From NCBI GenBank assembly GCA_964036045.1, contig OZ038382.1, positions 129,952,556 through 130,016,555 on the forward strand: a stretch of DNA of 64,000 nt, written 5' to 3'. Within the stretch, counting starts at the first letter, position 1; each line of letters opens with the position of its first letter. Positions 30,879 through 39,342 of the stretch are shown here, in pieces. Below the pieces are notes generated by a model that saw only the letters and a list, made by a program, of their open reading frames with translations, did not search any database and was not told where the DNA came from. The position numbers and the translations under genes are program-made. This DNA is from Eutreptiella sp. 'Long Island Sound 2002' (Eukaryota > Euglenozoa > Euglenophyceae > Eutreptiales > Eutreptiaceae).

Positions 30879-32381
30879 TCAGGCGAGGTGGGCGGGGGCC
30901 CAGGGGGGGGAGGGGTCCATGCTCGGGGTCCTGGAGCGGCGGGGGGAGGACGTGGACCTGCGGTGGTGGCGGGTGTGGAGGCGCCTGGGGGAGCGGGAGC
31001 GGCGGTGGCGGGGGCTGGGGGTAGAGGACGGGTACGGGCAGAGGGGGGAACGGGAGGGGGAGGTGGACATGGGGCGGCGGTGGCGCGCTCGGTGGCGCCT
31101 GGGGGAGCGGGAGTGGTGGTGGCAGGGGCTCGGGATGGTTGATGGGTATGGGTGGGGGGGGGAACGGTGAGCCCGTCGGGGCCTGTCGGGGGAGGGGGAG
31201 GTGGATGTGGGGCGGCGGTGGCGTGCCTGGCGGCGCCACGGGGGAGCGGGAGCGGTGGCGGCGGGGGCTGGGGGTGTAGGTCGTGTACGGCCGGAGGGGG
31301 GAGGGGGAGGTGTACATGGGGCGGCGGTGGCGCTCCTGGTGGCGCCCCGGGGAGCGGGAGCGGTGGAGCGGGGTCCCGGGGGGTTGTGGTGGCGCCTGGG
31401 GAGCAGGAGCGGCGCGGTGGCGGTGTGGGGAGTGTCGGCGCCGGGGGCGAGTGTGCTGTGCTGGGAGGAGCGGGAGTGCCGCCGTTTGCGGGACCGGGCC
31501 TCATCGCTCAAGTCGGGCCAGTCAGGAGGCGTCGGCGGGTCCTGGGGGGCCTCCCGTGGCGCCGCCTGGTACTGGGGGGGGGGCGGCGGAGGTCCCTCGT
31601 CGTCCATGGATCCGCCACCCAGGGGTGTGGTGGCGCAAGCGGCTGGTGGTATGGGTCGAGTGACGGTCCCTGGCAGGGTTGGGCCCGGCGGGCCCCCTCG
31701 GCGTGGACGTGGTGGCCGGGGGGATACGGTTCCTGGTACGGGGGGGCTGGCTGGTACGGGGGGGGCCGGCCCCTGGTTGTAGGTGGGGTATGCGGGTGGA
31801 GCGCTCGGTTGCTGCCATCCCATACGCTGGTGCTGTTCGTGCACGTGGGGTTGTGGCCCGGTGGGGTAGGGTGGTGGGCAGTGGTGGTGGTGGGGGTGGT
31901 GTTGGTGGTGGTGGTGGTGGGGCCGCTGGTGGCGGTGGCATTGGTAGTGGTGGGGTTGGTGTTGCGGGTATGGCACTAGGACCCCTTGTGGGTATTCCAG
32001 TCCCCCTTGTGGGGGTGGGGGGTCGGGCATCGTGCGCAGCCCCCGGGGCTGTACTATTTGGTCAGCAGGGGGGGCGGGTCGGGGGCCGGGCTTGACGGTG
32101 ACGGTGGTCGAGGGGTCCCACGTCCCTGGGTCGGTTTGGCCGGCGGTGGTGGTGGTTTGTGAAGGATGGATGACGGGGCGCTTGGAGATGGGGATGTTGA
32201 CGAGGGTTTGGATGGGGTCGTGTTGGGTGGCTGCCTCTGCGGTGGCGGTGGCTGCTGATGGGGGGGGGGCGTGGGTTGTGGTGGGTGGGGGGTCCTGGCA
32301 TGGGTTAGGGTTTGGGTTAGGGCGGTGTCGCTTGGGTTTGTGTCGTTGCGTTTGTGGTGTTGTGTGTGCTCGCTTGGGCAC
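30879..32381 (-). CDS. Proline/arginine-rich open frame of LINE-1
   Basis: A 500-codon frame starting MPKRAHTTPQTQRHKPKRH, dominated by P, R, H, T and containing SR-like repeats (RSPRRHRARHRRPMSTSPS). No globular domain is visible. Other frames over the same DNA are also open because of base bias, so coding is uncertain. If translated, it would be a disordered, strongly basic RNA-binding-type tail. Confidence 0.35.
   Translation of the reverse strand: MPKRAHTTPQTQRHKPKRHRPNPNPNPCQDPPPTTTHAPPPSAATATAEAATQHDPIQTLVNIPISKRPVIHPSQTTTTAGQTDPGTWDPSTTVTVKPGPRPAPPADQIVQPRGLRTMPDPPPPQGGLEYPQGVLVPYPQHQPHHYQCHRHQRPHHHHHQHHPHHHHCPPPYPTGPQPHVHEQHQRMGWQQPSAPPAYPTYNQGPAPPVPASPPVPGTVSPRPPRPRRGGPPGPTLPGTVTRPIPPAACATTPLGGGSMDDEGPPPPPPQYQAAPREAPQDPPTPPDWPDLSDEARSRKRRHSRSSQHSTLAPGADTPHTATAPLLLPRRHHNPPGPRSTAPAPRGATRSATAAPCTPPPPPSGRTRPTPPAPAATAPAPPWRRQARHRRPTSTSPSPDRPRRAHRSPPHPYPSTIPSPCHHHSRSPRRHRARHRRPMSTSPSRSPLCPYPSSTPSPRHRRSRSPRRLHTRHHRRSTSSPRRSRTPSMDPSPPWAPAHLA
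30950..31420. repeat. GC-rich minisatellite, units about 108-140 bp
   Basis: Four diverged units start near 30,952, 31,060, 31,200 and 31,310. Each has GTGGACATGGGGCGGCGGTG-like sequence, a CTGGTGGCGCC block, GGGAGCGGGAGCGG and GGGGCTGGGGGT. On the minus strand they make the SR/PR-like protein repeats of the overlapping frame. Confidence 0.7.
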
Positions 32382-32523
32382 CGGCTTGGGTTTGGGGTCG
32401 GGTTTGGGGTTGGGGTCCGGTTATAGGTTGAGGAGGACCTCTGTCCAGAGGTGTGAGGGCGCCGATGTCGGGTCGGGGGTCTTCCCGGTGCGTTGCCGGG
32501 GTGCGTGAGTTGCCTGTGTCTTA

Positions 32524-32542
32524 GCCCACGCAAACTGCACCC
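32524..32542. repeat. Element P left terminal inverted repeat
   Basis: GCCCACGCAAACTGCACCC, an exact inverse of 39,313-39,331. Directly outside is TTA on this side and TAA on the other. Confidence 0.88.
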
Positions 32543-32680
32543 TGTTTTGCGCGCCGAACGCGCAGAAAAAGACCGGTTCGCAACAGGGCAAAAGAACTAT
32601 TTTTTTGGATGTTTGACGAACGTGATTTTAGACGTAGGGAAATAAATTGCTTCTCTAGTGTTCTGCAACTCCGCGCTCCT

Positions 32681-33113
32681 CAATGCGAGGCCTCGCGCAC
32701 TCAAGATATTCAAAGTAGAGTTTATCACGAAACCCAAACACCCGTAAGGACTGGCGTTTGCGGAAATACGCAGCTCGGTACACGGCATTAAAAGTAGGGC
32801 TGTGTTGCCCACGGAGCATTGGAAGTGTAGGACTGTTCGACTTCCCATGTTAGGGGAAACACGTATACTGTAAAGTGAAAATAAACTACAAATTTAGGCA
32901 CCCTGAGTGCGCGAGGCCTCGCGCACTGAGGTCACGTTATGTATTGAATTTGCAGAATGGAAATAACGCGTAGAAATTGTAGGTACGGTACCAGACGGAC
33001 AAACACATTTGATTTTTCGGGTGTATGTGTGTGTAGACACCATGTTGGTCAGATATAACAAGGCATAGAACATTGTCCCACGGAAACAATCAGTGCGCGA
33101 GGCCTCGCGCACT
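32681..33113. repeat. Palindrome copies 1-3 of Element P (left cluster)
   Basis: Copies at 32,681-32,702 (left arm degenerate, AATGCGAGG), 32,906-32,927 and 33,092-33,113 (both perfect, core GTGCGCGAGGCCTCGCGCAC flanked by A and T). They lie between the left terminus and the first gene. The rest of 32,543-33,580 has no supportable coding sequence. Confidence 0.92.
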
Positions 33114-33580
33114 CAAACGACGGAAGAAAATGAAAAAGCAGGCAGGTCAGGTCAGGCACGCCGGTATTTACATTCCCTTTCACGGCTGCCACCTGTGACA
33201 GTCGATTCTACATCGGTAACCTTCGTCATATTTTTCAGGGGATCAGGGGAATGATTTGCTTTTTTTCAACAGCCACTCAATGGCAGACGTGTCCGCTTCT
33301 AATAGCGGCCATAGCCTTCGCTGCCCGATAGATATGGTTTTTTCTTTCCAACTGGGTTTACAAAAGGAAACAGAATAGGAAATTGTGGTTGCGAAAACGG
33401 TTTTCGGTTACTGGGAACGGAGCGCACGCAGACACCAAATACAATCTGCGGCGGCACGCGCACCAGAAATGACGACAGGAAAAGGCCAGATGTTTTGAGA
33501 CACATTGTTTTTAAAGATCGCTGTGCGAAACGATAACCAAAATATGTGGGTAAATCTAATTCCACAGAGAAAGACGCAAA

Positions 33581-35577
33581 ATGCCACTTCGAGGCAGAAA
33601 ATCCGTAACGCATCAGATGATAGCAGAAGTAACCAAAGGAGCAGCAGCACTACGAGAGGCATGCGCGGCAGAACCAGCATACCAAACAGCAGACGACCTG
33701 TGGAAAGGACTCAAACGAAACGACCTGGCGGCGCAACTGGTGTTAACATTTGCACAGCGACTAAGGTTCAACAAAAGAACGCGCCACAGTCCCTTAGCAG
33801 CTAAAAGGCAGGGGGACAAGCGCTGGGTGCGCATTTTGCGACAGGAGGGCTCGAATCTGTACCTGTTGATGCGTCAACGGGCAGTACCAAACAGGAAAAG
33901 ACCAGAAAACAAAACAGGGTACCTAACACAAACAGAAGGACGAACAAAAGTACGACTTGGGCAAGCAGACGCTGCCGCAGATACAGTGGACGAACAGGCA
34001 GCAGCAGCACTTAAAGCAAGTGGTCACTGGTGCTTTCGTCGTGTTGCGTGCTGTGGATAGACAACTGGTACCGGGCACAATACACGACACACCCAGACGA
34101 AAGTGACCGGTGACAAAACTGTACTGCAATAGCAGTACTTCAACTGAAGCAGAGGCCCACGTATTGGGCAGGACATCCAGCCGTTGAGGACCTAGCAGTG
34201 CGGATAACGACAGTGGCAAGGGCTCTGCAACATCGTGAACGAAGAATCCCCCAGACTTTGCGTGACATGGGGTATGCAGATGGGTGTACACCAGACACCG
34301 GAAACGTGAGAGCACCGTTGGATGTGAGGAGGGATGCAACGACCGTGCAGGCACCGGTGTTGCGCCCGTTTGCCCTGTCAAAAGAAAAGGTAACTGGTGG
34401 TGTTGGTCTGTTAAACTTGTTACACTTTGCAAAGGACGTAGCGCAACAGACAAACAGAGTTTTCCCGCTGTTGGTTGACGAGAACATACACTACAGGATA
34501 CTAAGGTTGTTGTACGGTGCCAAGAACCAACGATGGAACATGCGTGCGTACCTGCGTTACGTGCCTGTAGTTTACGGTGTCTGGCATGCCTACAAGTTCG
34601 TTGTTACTCATACTTTTCGGGTGTTCTGGCCCATTCTAACCTACCTACGGAAAGGTCTGCTACGACCTGGTTCCACCATACTATCATACCCCAAACTAAT
34701 AGTTATGGAAAAAACTATTGCTGCGCTGATGCTTGCCACCCCCCGAAGACTACGCCCGTATCGGCGCAAGGCACAAGCTGCAACCGCGATCAGTGGTCGT
34801 GACACTGCGCATGCCAACAGGGCAGCAGTGGCAAACGCAGTCTTGCATTTGTTGTCGGAATGGTGCCCGTTGGTGTTGTACTTGGGCCACGTGGTACGGG
34901 AATGCAACTGGTCAGGGGAAAACAACAGTACAGGGTCACGAGCCCAGGAGGTGTTGCAGTTGAGTTTGTGTTTGTTGAGGAGGCTGCGTCGAGGACCGTG
35001 TGACACCGTACTGAGGTACGAACGCACGATCATGTGCACATTGCTGTACAACAGCAAGTGGCACCAGGACCTGCCCGGTCAGGCACACTCAGAGGAGTTT
35101 GGAGAAGGGATGTTGAGCAAGTTGGTGCGGGACAAGGCGAGAAACACGGGTTCTGTTACTGTTGAGGAGGTCGAAAACAATTACTTGTTACTAAAGGTTG
35201 GTCCTGGTGGCAAACGCGTGGGGTTGCAAAACGTTCCCAAGAACCTGGTACACAGCATGCGACAACGACTGACAAGACTTTTGGCGACAGACCGAATTTG
35301 CATGGGGTATGTGGAATGGGAGTCGGCCAGAGTCAGCACCGTTGCAACTTCGTGGCCGCGGAGGTTACCGAGATTTCCACCCTCACCTACACAACCCCTT
35401 GGTTACGACCACTACCGGCTACTTGGTCACAGCATACTGGATGCCCTCATTGACCAGAAAAAAAATCCCACCAACCAACTGAAACGGAAACTGGATGCTG
35501 TTGTGGGGCGGAGAACAGATATGGATGCCGACAGACAGGAAGCAGCAACACGCAACGTGCGGCAACACTTGCGGTAA
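33581..35577 (+). CDS. Element P gene A, unknown protein (626 aa, two exons)
   Basis: Exon 1 33,581-34,019 and exon 2 34,136-35,577, with a GT..AG intron of 116 nt. The join keeps frame (phase 1), and the exon-2 frame is open upstream of any ATG (QRPTYWAGHPAVEDLAVR), so the exons belong together. The N-terminal third is basic and helical (SVTHQMIAEVTKGAAALREA). The middle has LVDENIHYRILRLLYGAK, then YVPVVYGVWHAYKFVVTHTF, and later SEEFGEGMLSKLVRDKARN. The D/E-ENIHYR, GVWHAYK and EEF motifs could be part of a transposase active site, but that is a guess. No family recognised. The frame has no internal stop. Confidence 0.7.
34020..34135 (+). other. Gene A intron, closed by a long hairpin
   Basis: Donor GTGGTC at 34,020 (or GTCACT at 34,023, same phase), acceptor AGCAG at 34,131-34,135. 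Inside, GTCACTGGTGCTTTCGTC (34,023-34,040) pairs with GACGAAAGTGACCGGTGAC (34,096-34,114) with one wobble and one bulge. The left arm begins at the donor, so the RNA would bring donor and acceptor close together. Confidence 0.6.
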
Positions 35578-35588
35578 CAGACGCCCGC

Positions 35589-35667
35589 AGTGCGCGAGGC
35601 CTCGCGCACTAAACGTTGCGAAAAACAGGTATGTAATGCGATGTGAGTGCGCGAGGCCTCGCGCACT
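35589..35667. repeat. Palindrome copies 4-5 of Element P (between genes A and B)
   Basis: Two perfect 22-bp copies at 35,589-35,610 and 35,646-35,667, just after the gene A stop. Copy 5 lies between a strong donor-like CAG/GTATGT (35,629) and CCTTAG (about 35,691), so it may sit in an intron of the gene B 5' untranslated region. The remaining 35,668-35,826 holds no gene. Confidence 0.9.
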
Positions 35668-35826
35668 GAGTAGTTCGCTAAGTGCCTTAGATTAAGTCAC
35701 AACAGAGATAGTTGTGGAACAGATGTGCGAAAATGACCTGCAAAACACCGTTTCGACTGATTTCAGAGTTCAAATGACCGTGTTTCAAGTCGTGCCATTT
35801 GCCCTTTTTAGGTATCTTTTGGCATC

Positions 35827-38776
35827 ATGAGTGAACCAGGGTCGCCAGAACGTCCGGCACCAGACACAGAGGCCATGGAGTCGTCACCAGGGACCGACCA
35901 AGGGGACACACCGAAGAAAGGACGCAAGAAGAAGGGTGAGAAGAAGCCAATACCGGAGATGAAGATCACAGTCGACGTGCAACAGTGGTTGTGGCAGGAG
36001 AATGGTAAAGCCGTGAAGGTAAAGATTGCTGATTTGAGAGTTGACAAGACCAAGGAGCGCGGACAGATCCGATCCATCAACTATGACGATGTTGCCAGGA
36101 AAGTGACGGGATACCAAGCACTGCCACCAGCTGGACCGTTGCGCGTAACGGCGTGGGAGGATAGTGGTATGACTCGCTTCGCGTTCGATCGAAGACGTTT
36201 CTTCTCTTTGCTTCGGTACATGGTTTGCTTTGCAGATGCCTCCCCTTACGTTCTGAATGGTCAGCATGGCACAGAAACATGCAGAAAGATTCAGGAACTG
36301 CGTCTCGCAGAAGGTAAAGAATTGGAGGACTCGCAGGAGTTTTGCTACGTTGACATTCTGAAGTACGAAACACCTTGGAGGATCCGGGCCAAGGTTGCAG
36401 GATTGCAACAAGCTGGCAGCCAGTCTGTGACGTGGATTCCGCTGTCAGAGGCGCTGGACAATATGTTGTTGTACATTGAGGACCAGAAGCGGGAAAAAGA
36501 ACCACAAGATTTCGAGCGGTTCAAGACTGCTGTTGTCCAGGCCGCCGTCAACTCTGCGTTTCTTGCACCTGAGGCTTTGGAGGAAGCAGGACACACAGTA
36601 TGTATTCGTGTATCGCACAGTTATAATGCGCCAGGCCTCGCGCACTCCATGGCATTGTTTTCCCTTGCAGGACTCGACATTCAAGAACTGGAGGGACATC
36701 TTCTCCCTGGCGTATTACTGCGGTCGTGAGGCGGTTACTGGCATGAGAAACCTCGAGAATAAGAGCAGGAAAGGTGAAGTTACAAGGAATGCCTACAAGA
36801 AGCTGGAGGGGCTGCATCTACCGAGCTTATTGCGGAAAGTCTGTGCGCACATGAACCTGAAGGACTCGACCTTACGCACCACCCGGAACTACATTGACGC
36901 GCAGATTACGGATCAATGGGTTACTTTCCATCTTGACAATCCGGACAATAAGCAGTATGTCAACCAGACGGCAGGTATGCGTCAGTGTCGCAGCTTCAGT
37001 GCGCGAGGGCTCGCGCACTCAACCACGGTTTTCACATCCGTACAGCTGCCGATGCAAAGATCCGAGCAGAAGTCGCAGCACTTGGCACACCGCAACTGAA
37101 AATTGGGCTGGCAAATTGGGGTTACTGGCCGGATACAAGTATGAGGTATCGGTCGCCGTGGCCAAAATGGAAGACGTTGCTCAATGCACCTCTGTGGCGG
37201 ACTGGGGACAAGGGCGCACGTCCATTACCACAGACGCTGGCCGTGCGGAAACAACTGCAAAGGAAGACTGAGGCACCATCATCGGCAGCGTCACAGACAC
37301 AGCTGAGTACTGGCGATGTGATCAATGTCTCCAAGCAGGACGAGCAAGGGAGCAAATTCTCTTTGACGGCGTGCTGTATTGAGGATATTGGAGAGACACC
37401 GCCAGCCCGTTTCCGGGATCTGCAGTACCCATTGTGGGTCATCAACGCTGACCTTTTCGTTGAATATGACACTGCAGGATTTGTTCCGAAGTGGCTGTTC
37501 GATGTGATGATGCTGGGGAAAGACCTCATTTTCTATGGCGAGGCTGATGTTGTGCACCGTATTGGCCGCGACATCCAGAGGCTCTGGCGTATGGAGAAGG
37601 ACAAGGATCCAACCACAGTGCCATTCTACCAAGTTCGGTTGCCGGTATACTCTTGGTTATCGGGTCCCGTGACCAGAAGTACGTATCAGTTCGACGAGCC
37701 CTGTATGTGGATCGGAACAACGAGTCGCTGGGATAAGCAGGTATATCTGCTTCTTTCGCCTGTTACGATGCCGTTCTGTGCGCGAGGCCTCGCGCACTGC
37801 TGCCTCCGTTATTCGTCTTTATACATCACATTTACAGTTGCCGAACTATGTGTCGTATTCCGCTGGACATTTCGAAGAGATGCAGAACAAGAACCTTGGT
37901 GGTTTCATGCCTCTGATTCACGTGCTGTGGTACCTGGGCAAATATCCTTTGGGCAGTGGGTATTCTGATGCAGTGGTTGTTGTGGACGACACACCTGCCA
38001 TGGCCGCAAAAATTGCGATGTCCGACCGACGTACTAAAGTGGCGTTTTTGGCTGTGTCAACGATCAAGCAAAAGGACCTTGGGAATGCCGGTGGAGGTGC
38101 TCTGCAGCATGCAATCATCATGCGGTACATGTTGGAGGCTGATCAGACGGAGCAGAGAGCAACAGCTGCACCTTGGGATACTCAAGAAGAGTGGCTTCAG
38201 CGTGGCATTCCACTGTGGGCTTTGGACAGCAACCGAGGGCATGAAGGGCACCAGCAGGTGCATGCTGCAGAGGCCGTCCAGGAAGATGTCGTGACTGAGG
38301 CCCCCGCTGACGACACTGAGCCTGTTGCGCCTGCACCTGCTTTGTCAATGCAAGCCAAGGTGAAGAAGACTGCCAAAGTTATACCAACTCAGAGTACTGC
38401 AGCCGGAAAGGGAACCCCCTCGAGTAGCAAGAAGCAGGCAAAAGGAAACGAGAAGGAATCGGACAAGCCCACGGAATCAGACGACGATGATACGGACGAG
38501 GAGGAGGAACAAGAGGATCCGGAGCAAGTACTGGAGACCCAGCAGAAGCGCAAGCGGGCAGCCGCCGCTCACTTCGATGCAAGCCCCGCATCTGGTAAGG
38601 AACAGCTGAAGAAGAAAGCGAAGACTGCAGCCACCGCTAGTGCAGAGTTCAAGCCGCCCTCGCGTTCTGGTGCCCAGCCGTCTCGTGGTACCGTTGCCTC
38701 TCCAAGTGGGACAGGTGTGGTGGCAAGAAGCCTGGGTTCAAGGTTGTCTAAGGTTGCCGCACCGAAGAAGAAGTAA
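35827..38776 (+). CDS. Element P gene B, unknown protein (902 aa, four exons)
   Basis: Exons 35,827-36,597, 36,671-36,974, 37,046-37,740 and 37,838-38,776. All three introns are GT..AG and short (73, 71 and 97 nt), and the joined frame is open throughout (257 + 333 + 312 codons). The N-terminus has a nuclear-localisation-like KKGRKKKGEKK (residues 30-40). Residues about 45-560 look globular (VQQWLWQENGKAVKVKIADL; AFDRRRFFSLLRYMVCFADA; FRDLQYPLWVINADLFVEYD; FYQVRLPVYSWLSGP). Exon 4 adds GGFMPLIHVLWYLGKYPLG and DAVVVVDDTPAMAAKIAM, then a disordered tail with an acidic DDDDTDEEEEQEDPEQ block and lysine-rich patches. No family recognised; a nuclear DNA- or chromatin-binding role is inferred from charge only. 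Confidence 0.78.
36598..36670 (+). other. Gene B intron 1 with palindrome copy 6
   Basis: Donor GTATGT, acceptor CCCTTGCAG, 73 nt, phase 0. Palindrome copy at 36,625-36,646 with two changes in its left arm (AATGCGCC). Confidence 0.85.
36975..37045 (+). other. Gene B intron 2 with palindrome copy 7
   Basis: Donor GTATGC, acceptor CCGTACAG, 71 nt, phase 1. Palindrome copy at 36,998-37,019 with one central change (GGGC for GGCC). Confidence 0.85.
37741..37837 (+). other. Gene B intron 3 with palindrome copy 8
   Basis: Donor GTATAT, acceptor ATTTACAG, 97 nt, phase 0. Palindrome copy at 37,777-37,798, perfect except for the first base. Confidence 0.85.
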
Positions 38777-38819
38777 GCCACCATTAACCCAAATGTTTCT
38801 CCTGGTTTTTGCAGTCATG

Positions 38820-38999
38820 TGTGCGCGAGGCCTCGCGCACTCGCCTTCGACGCGAATGCAATTATATGCCCTTAAGCGCTTGTACATTTTTGCCGAGCTT
38901 TTATTTCAGTGTTTGTATATTGTGTGCTTTCTGTCTTGTTTTTGTTCCCTTCTTACACAATTGTTTCCATGACCTTGAGTGCGCGAGGCCTCGCGCACT
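38820..38999. repeat. Palindrome copies 9-10 of Element P (3' region)
   Basis: Copies at 38,820-38,841 (first base changed) and 38,978-38,999 (perfect), downstream of the gene B stop and before the right terminus. The rest of 38,777-39,312 is AT-rich with no gene seen. Confidence 0.92.
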
Positions 39000-39312
39000 C
39001 GGGGACATAAAAAAGCAATTTATTTGACATGACAAACATAGGTGCAACTGGAGACCTGCAGAATGTCAGTTTTGAAAATGAGCTTCCGAACAGGCACACA
39101 CCAGTTGGGTTTTGAAATACAAAAACGACAAGATTGGTAAAACACACCCTTCAAATCAGAAAAAATAATAGCCTATTTTAATTAAAAAAAAAAAGCAGCA
39201 AATTGGGTAAAATTGTATTTTTTCGGTGGTATCTGGGTCATGTGTGTTGCAAATGTCCAAAAAAAATAGTTTTTCAGGCGGTCATTTTTTAGGTCCTTCT
39301 CTTCCAAAACGG

Positions 39313-39331
39313 GGGTGCAGTTTGCGTGGGC
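39313..39331. repeat. Element P right terminal inverted repeat
   Basis: Exact reverse complement of 32,524-32,542. The LINE-1 minus-strand frame that starts at 40,261 reads across this terminus (LAHANCTPV), showing that the element lies inside that LINE. Confidence 0.88.
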
Positions 39332-39342
39332 TAAGTGTGTGG

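Larger units (their letters stand above)
29371..32523 (-). mobile_element. LINE-1, middle block: low-complexity region
   Basis: A strongly C/A-rich minus strand lies between the hAT right end and the left end of Element P. Minus frames are proline-, arginine- and threonine-rich throughout. If Element P and one TA are removed, the frame ending PPTPTHL on the right side joins an open frame (RHRQLTHPGNAPG) on the left, supporting one continuous element. Confidence 0.6.
32524..39331 (+). mobile_element. Element P: 6.8-kb TIR DNA transposon with palindrome-bearing introns
   Basis: The ends are perfect inverted repeats GCCCACGCAAACTGCACCC (32,524-32,542, and reversed at 39,313-39,331). Both are flanked by TA (32,522-32,523 and 39,332-39,333) in a TTAG...CTAA setting, consistent with a TA target duplication. 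Similarity between the ends continues imperfectly for about 100 bp (AACTATTTTTTTGGA inside the left end, AACTATTTTTTTTGGACATT inside the right). It carries two plus-strand spliced genes and ten copies of a 22-bp palindrome absent from the rest of the window. Base composition is balanced, unlike the C/A-biased LINE-1 around it. No known superfamily is recognised. Confidence 0.82.

Noticed and set aside
34198-35577. Gene A exon 2 as a complete separate gene starting at 34,198
   Set aside because: Position 34,198 is GTG, and the same frame is open and protein-like upstream; a phase-consistent intron joins it to 33,581-34,019.
35427-37835. Peptides encoded through the palindrome (REASRT, CARPRAL, ARGLAHS)
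   Set aside because: They arise from translating intronic or intergenic palindrome DNA in all frames; the coding frames of genes A and B skip every copy.
32681-38999. CRISPR-like array from regularly repeated palindromes
   Set aside because: Spacing is irregular (57 to about 2,500 bp), spacers include whole genes, and the context is a eukaryotic transposon with spliced genes.
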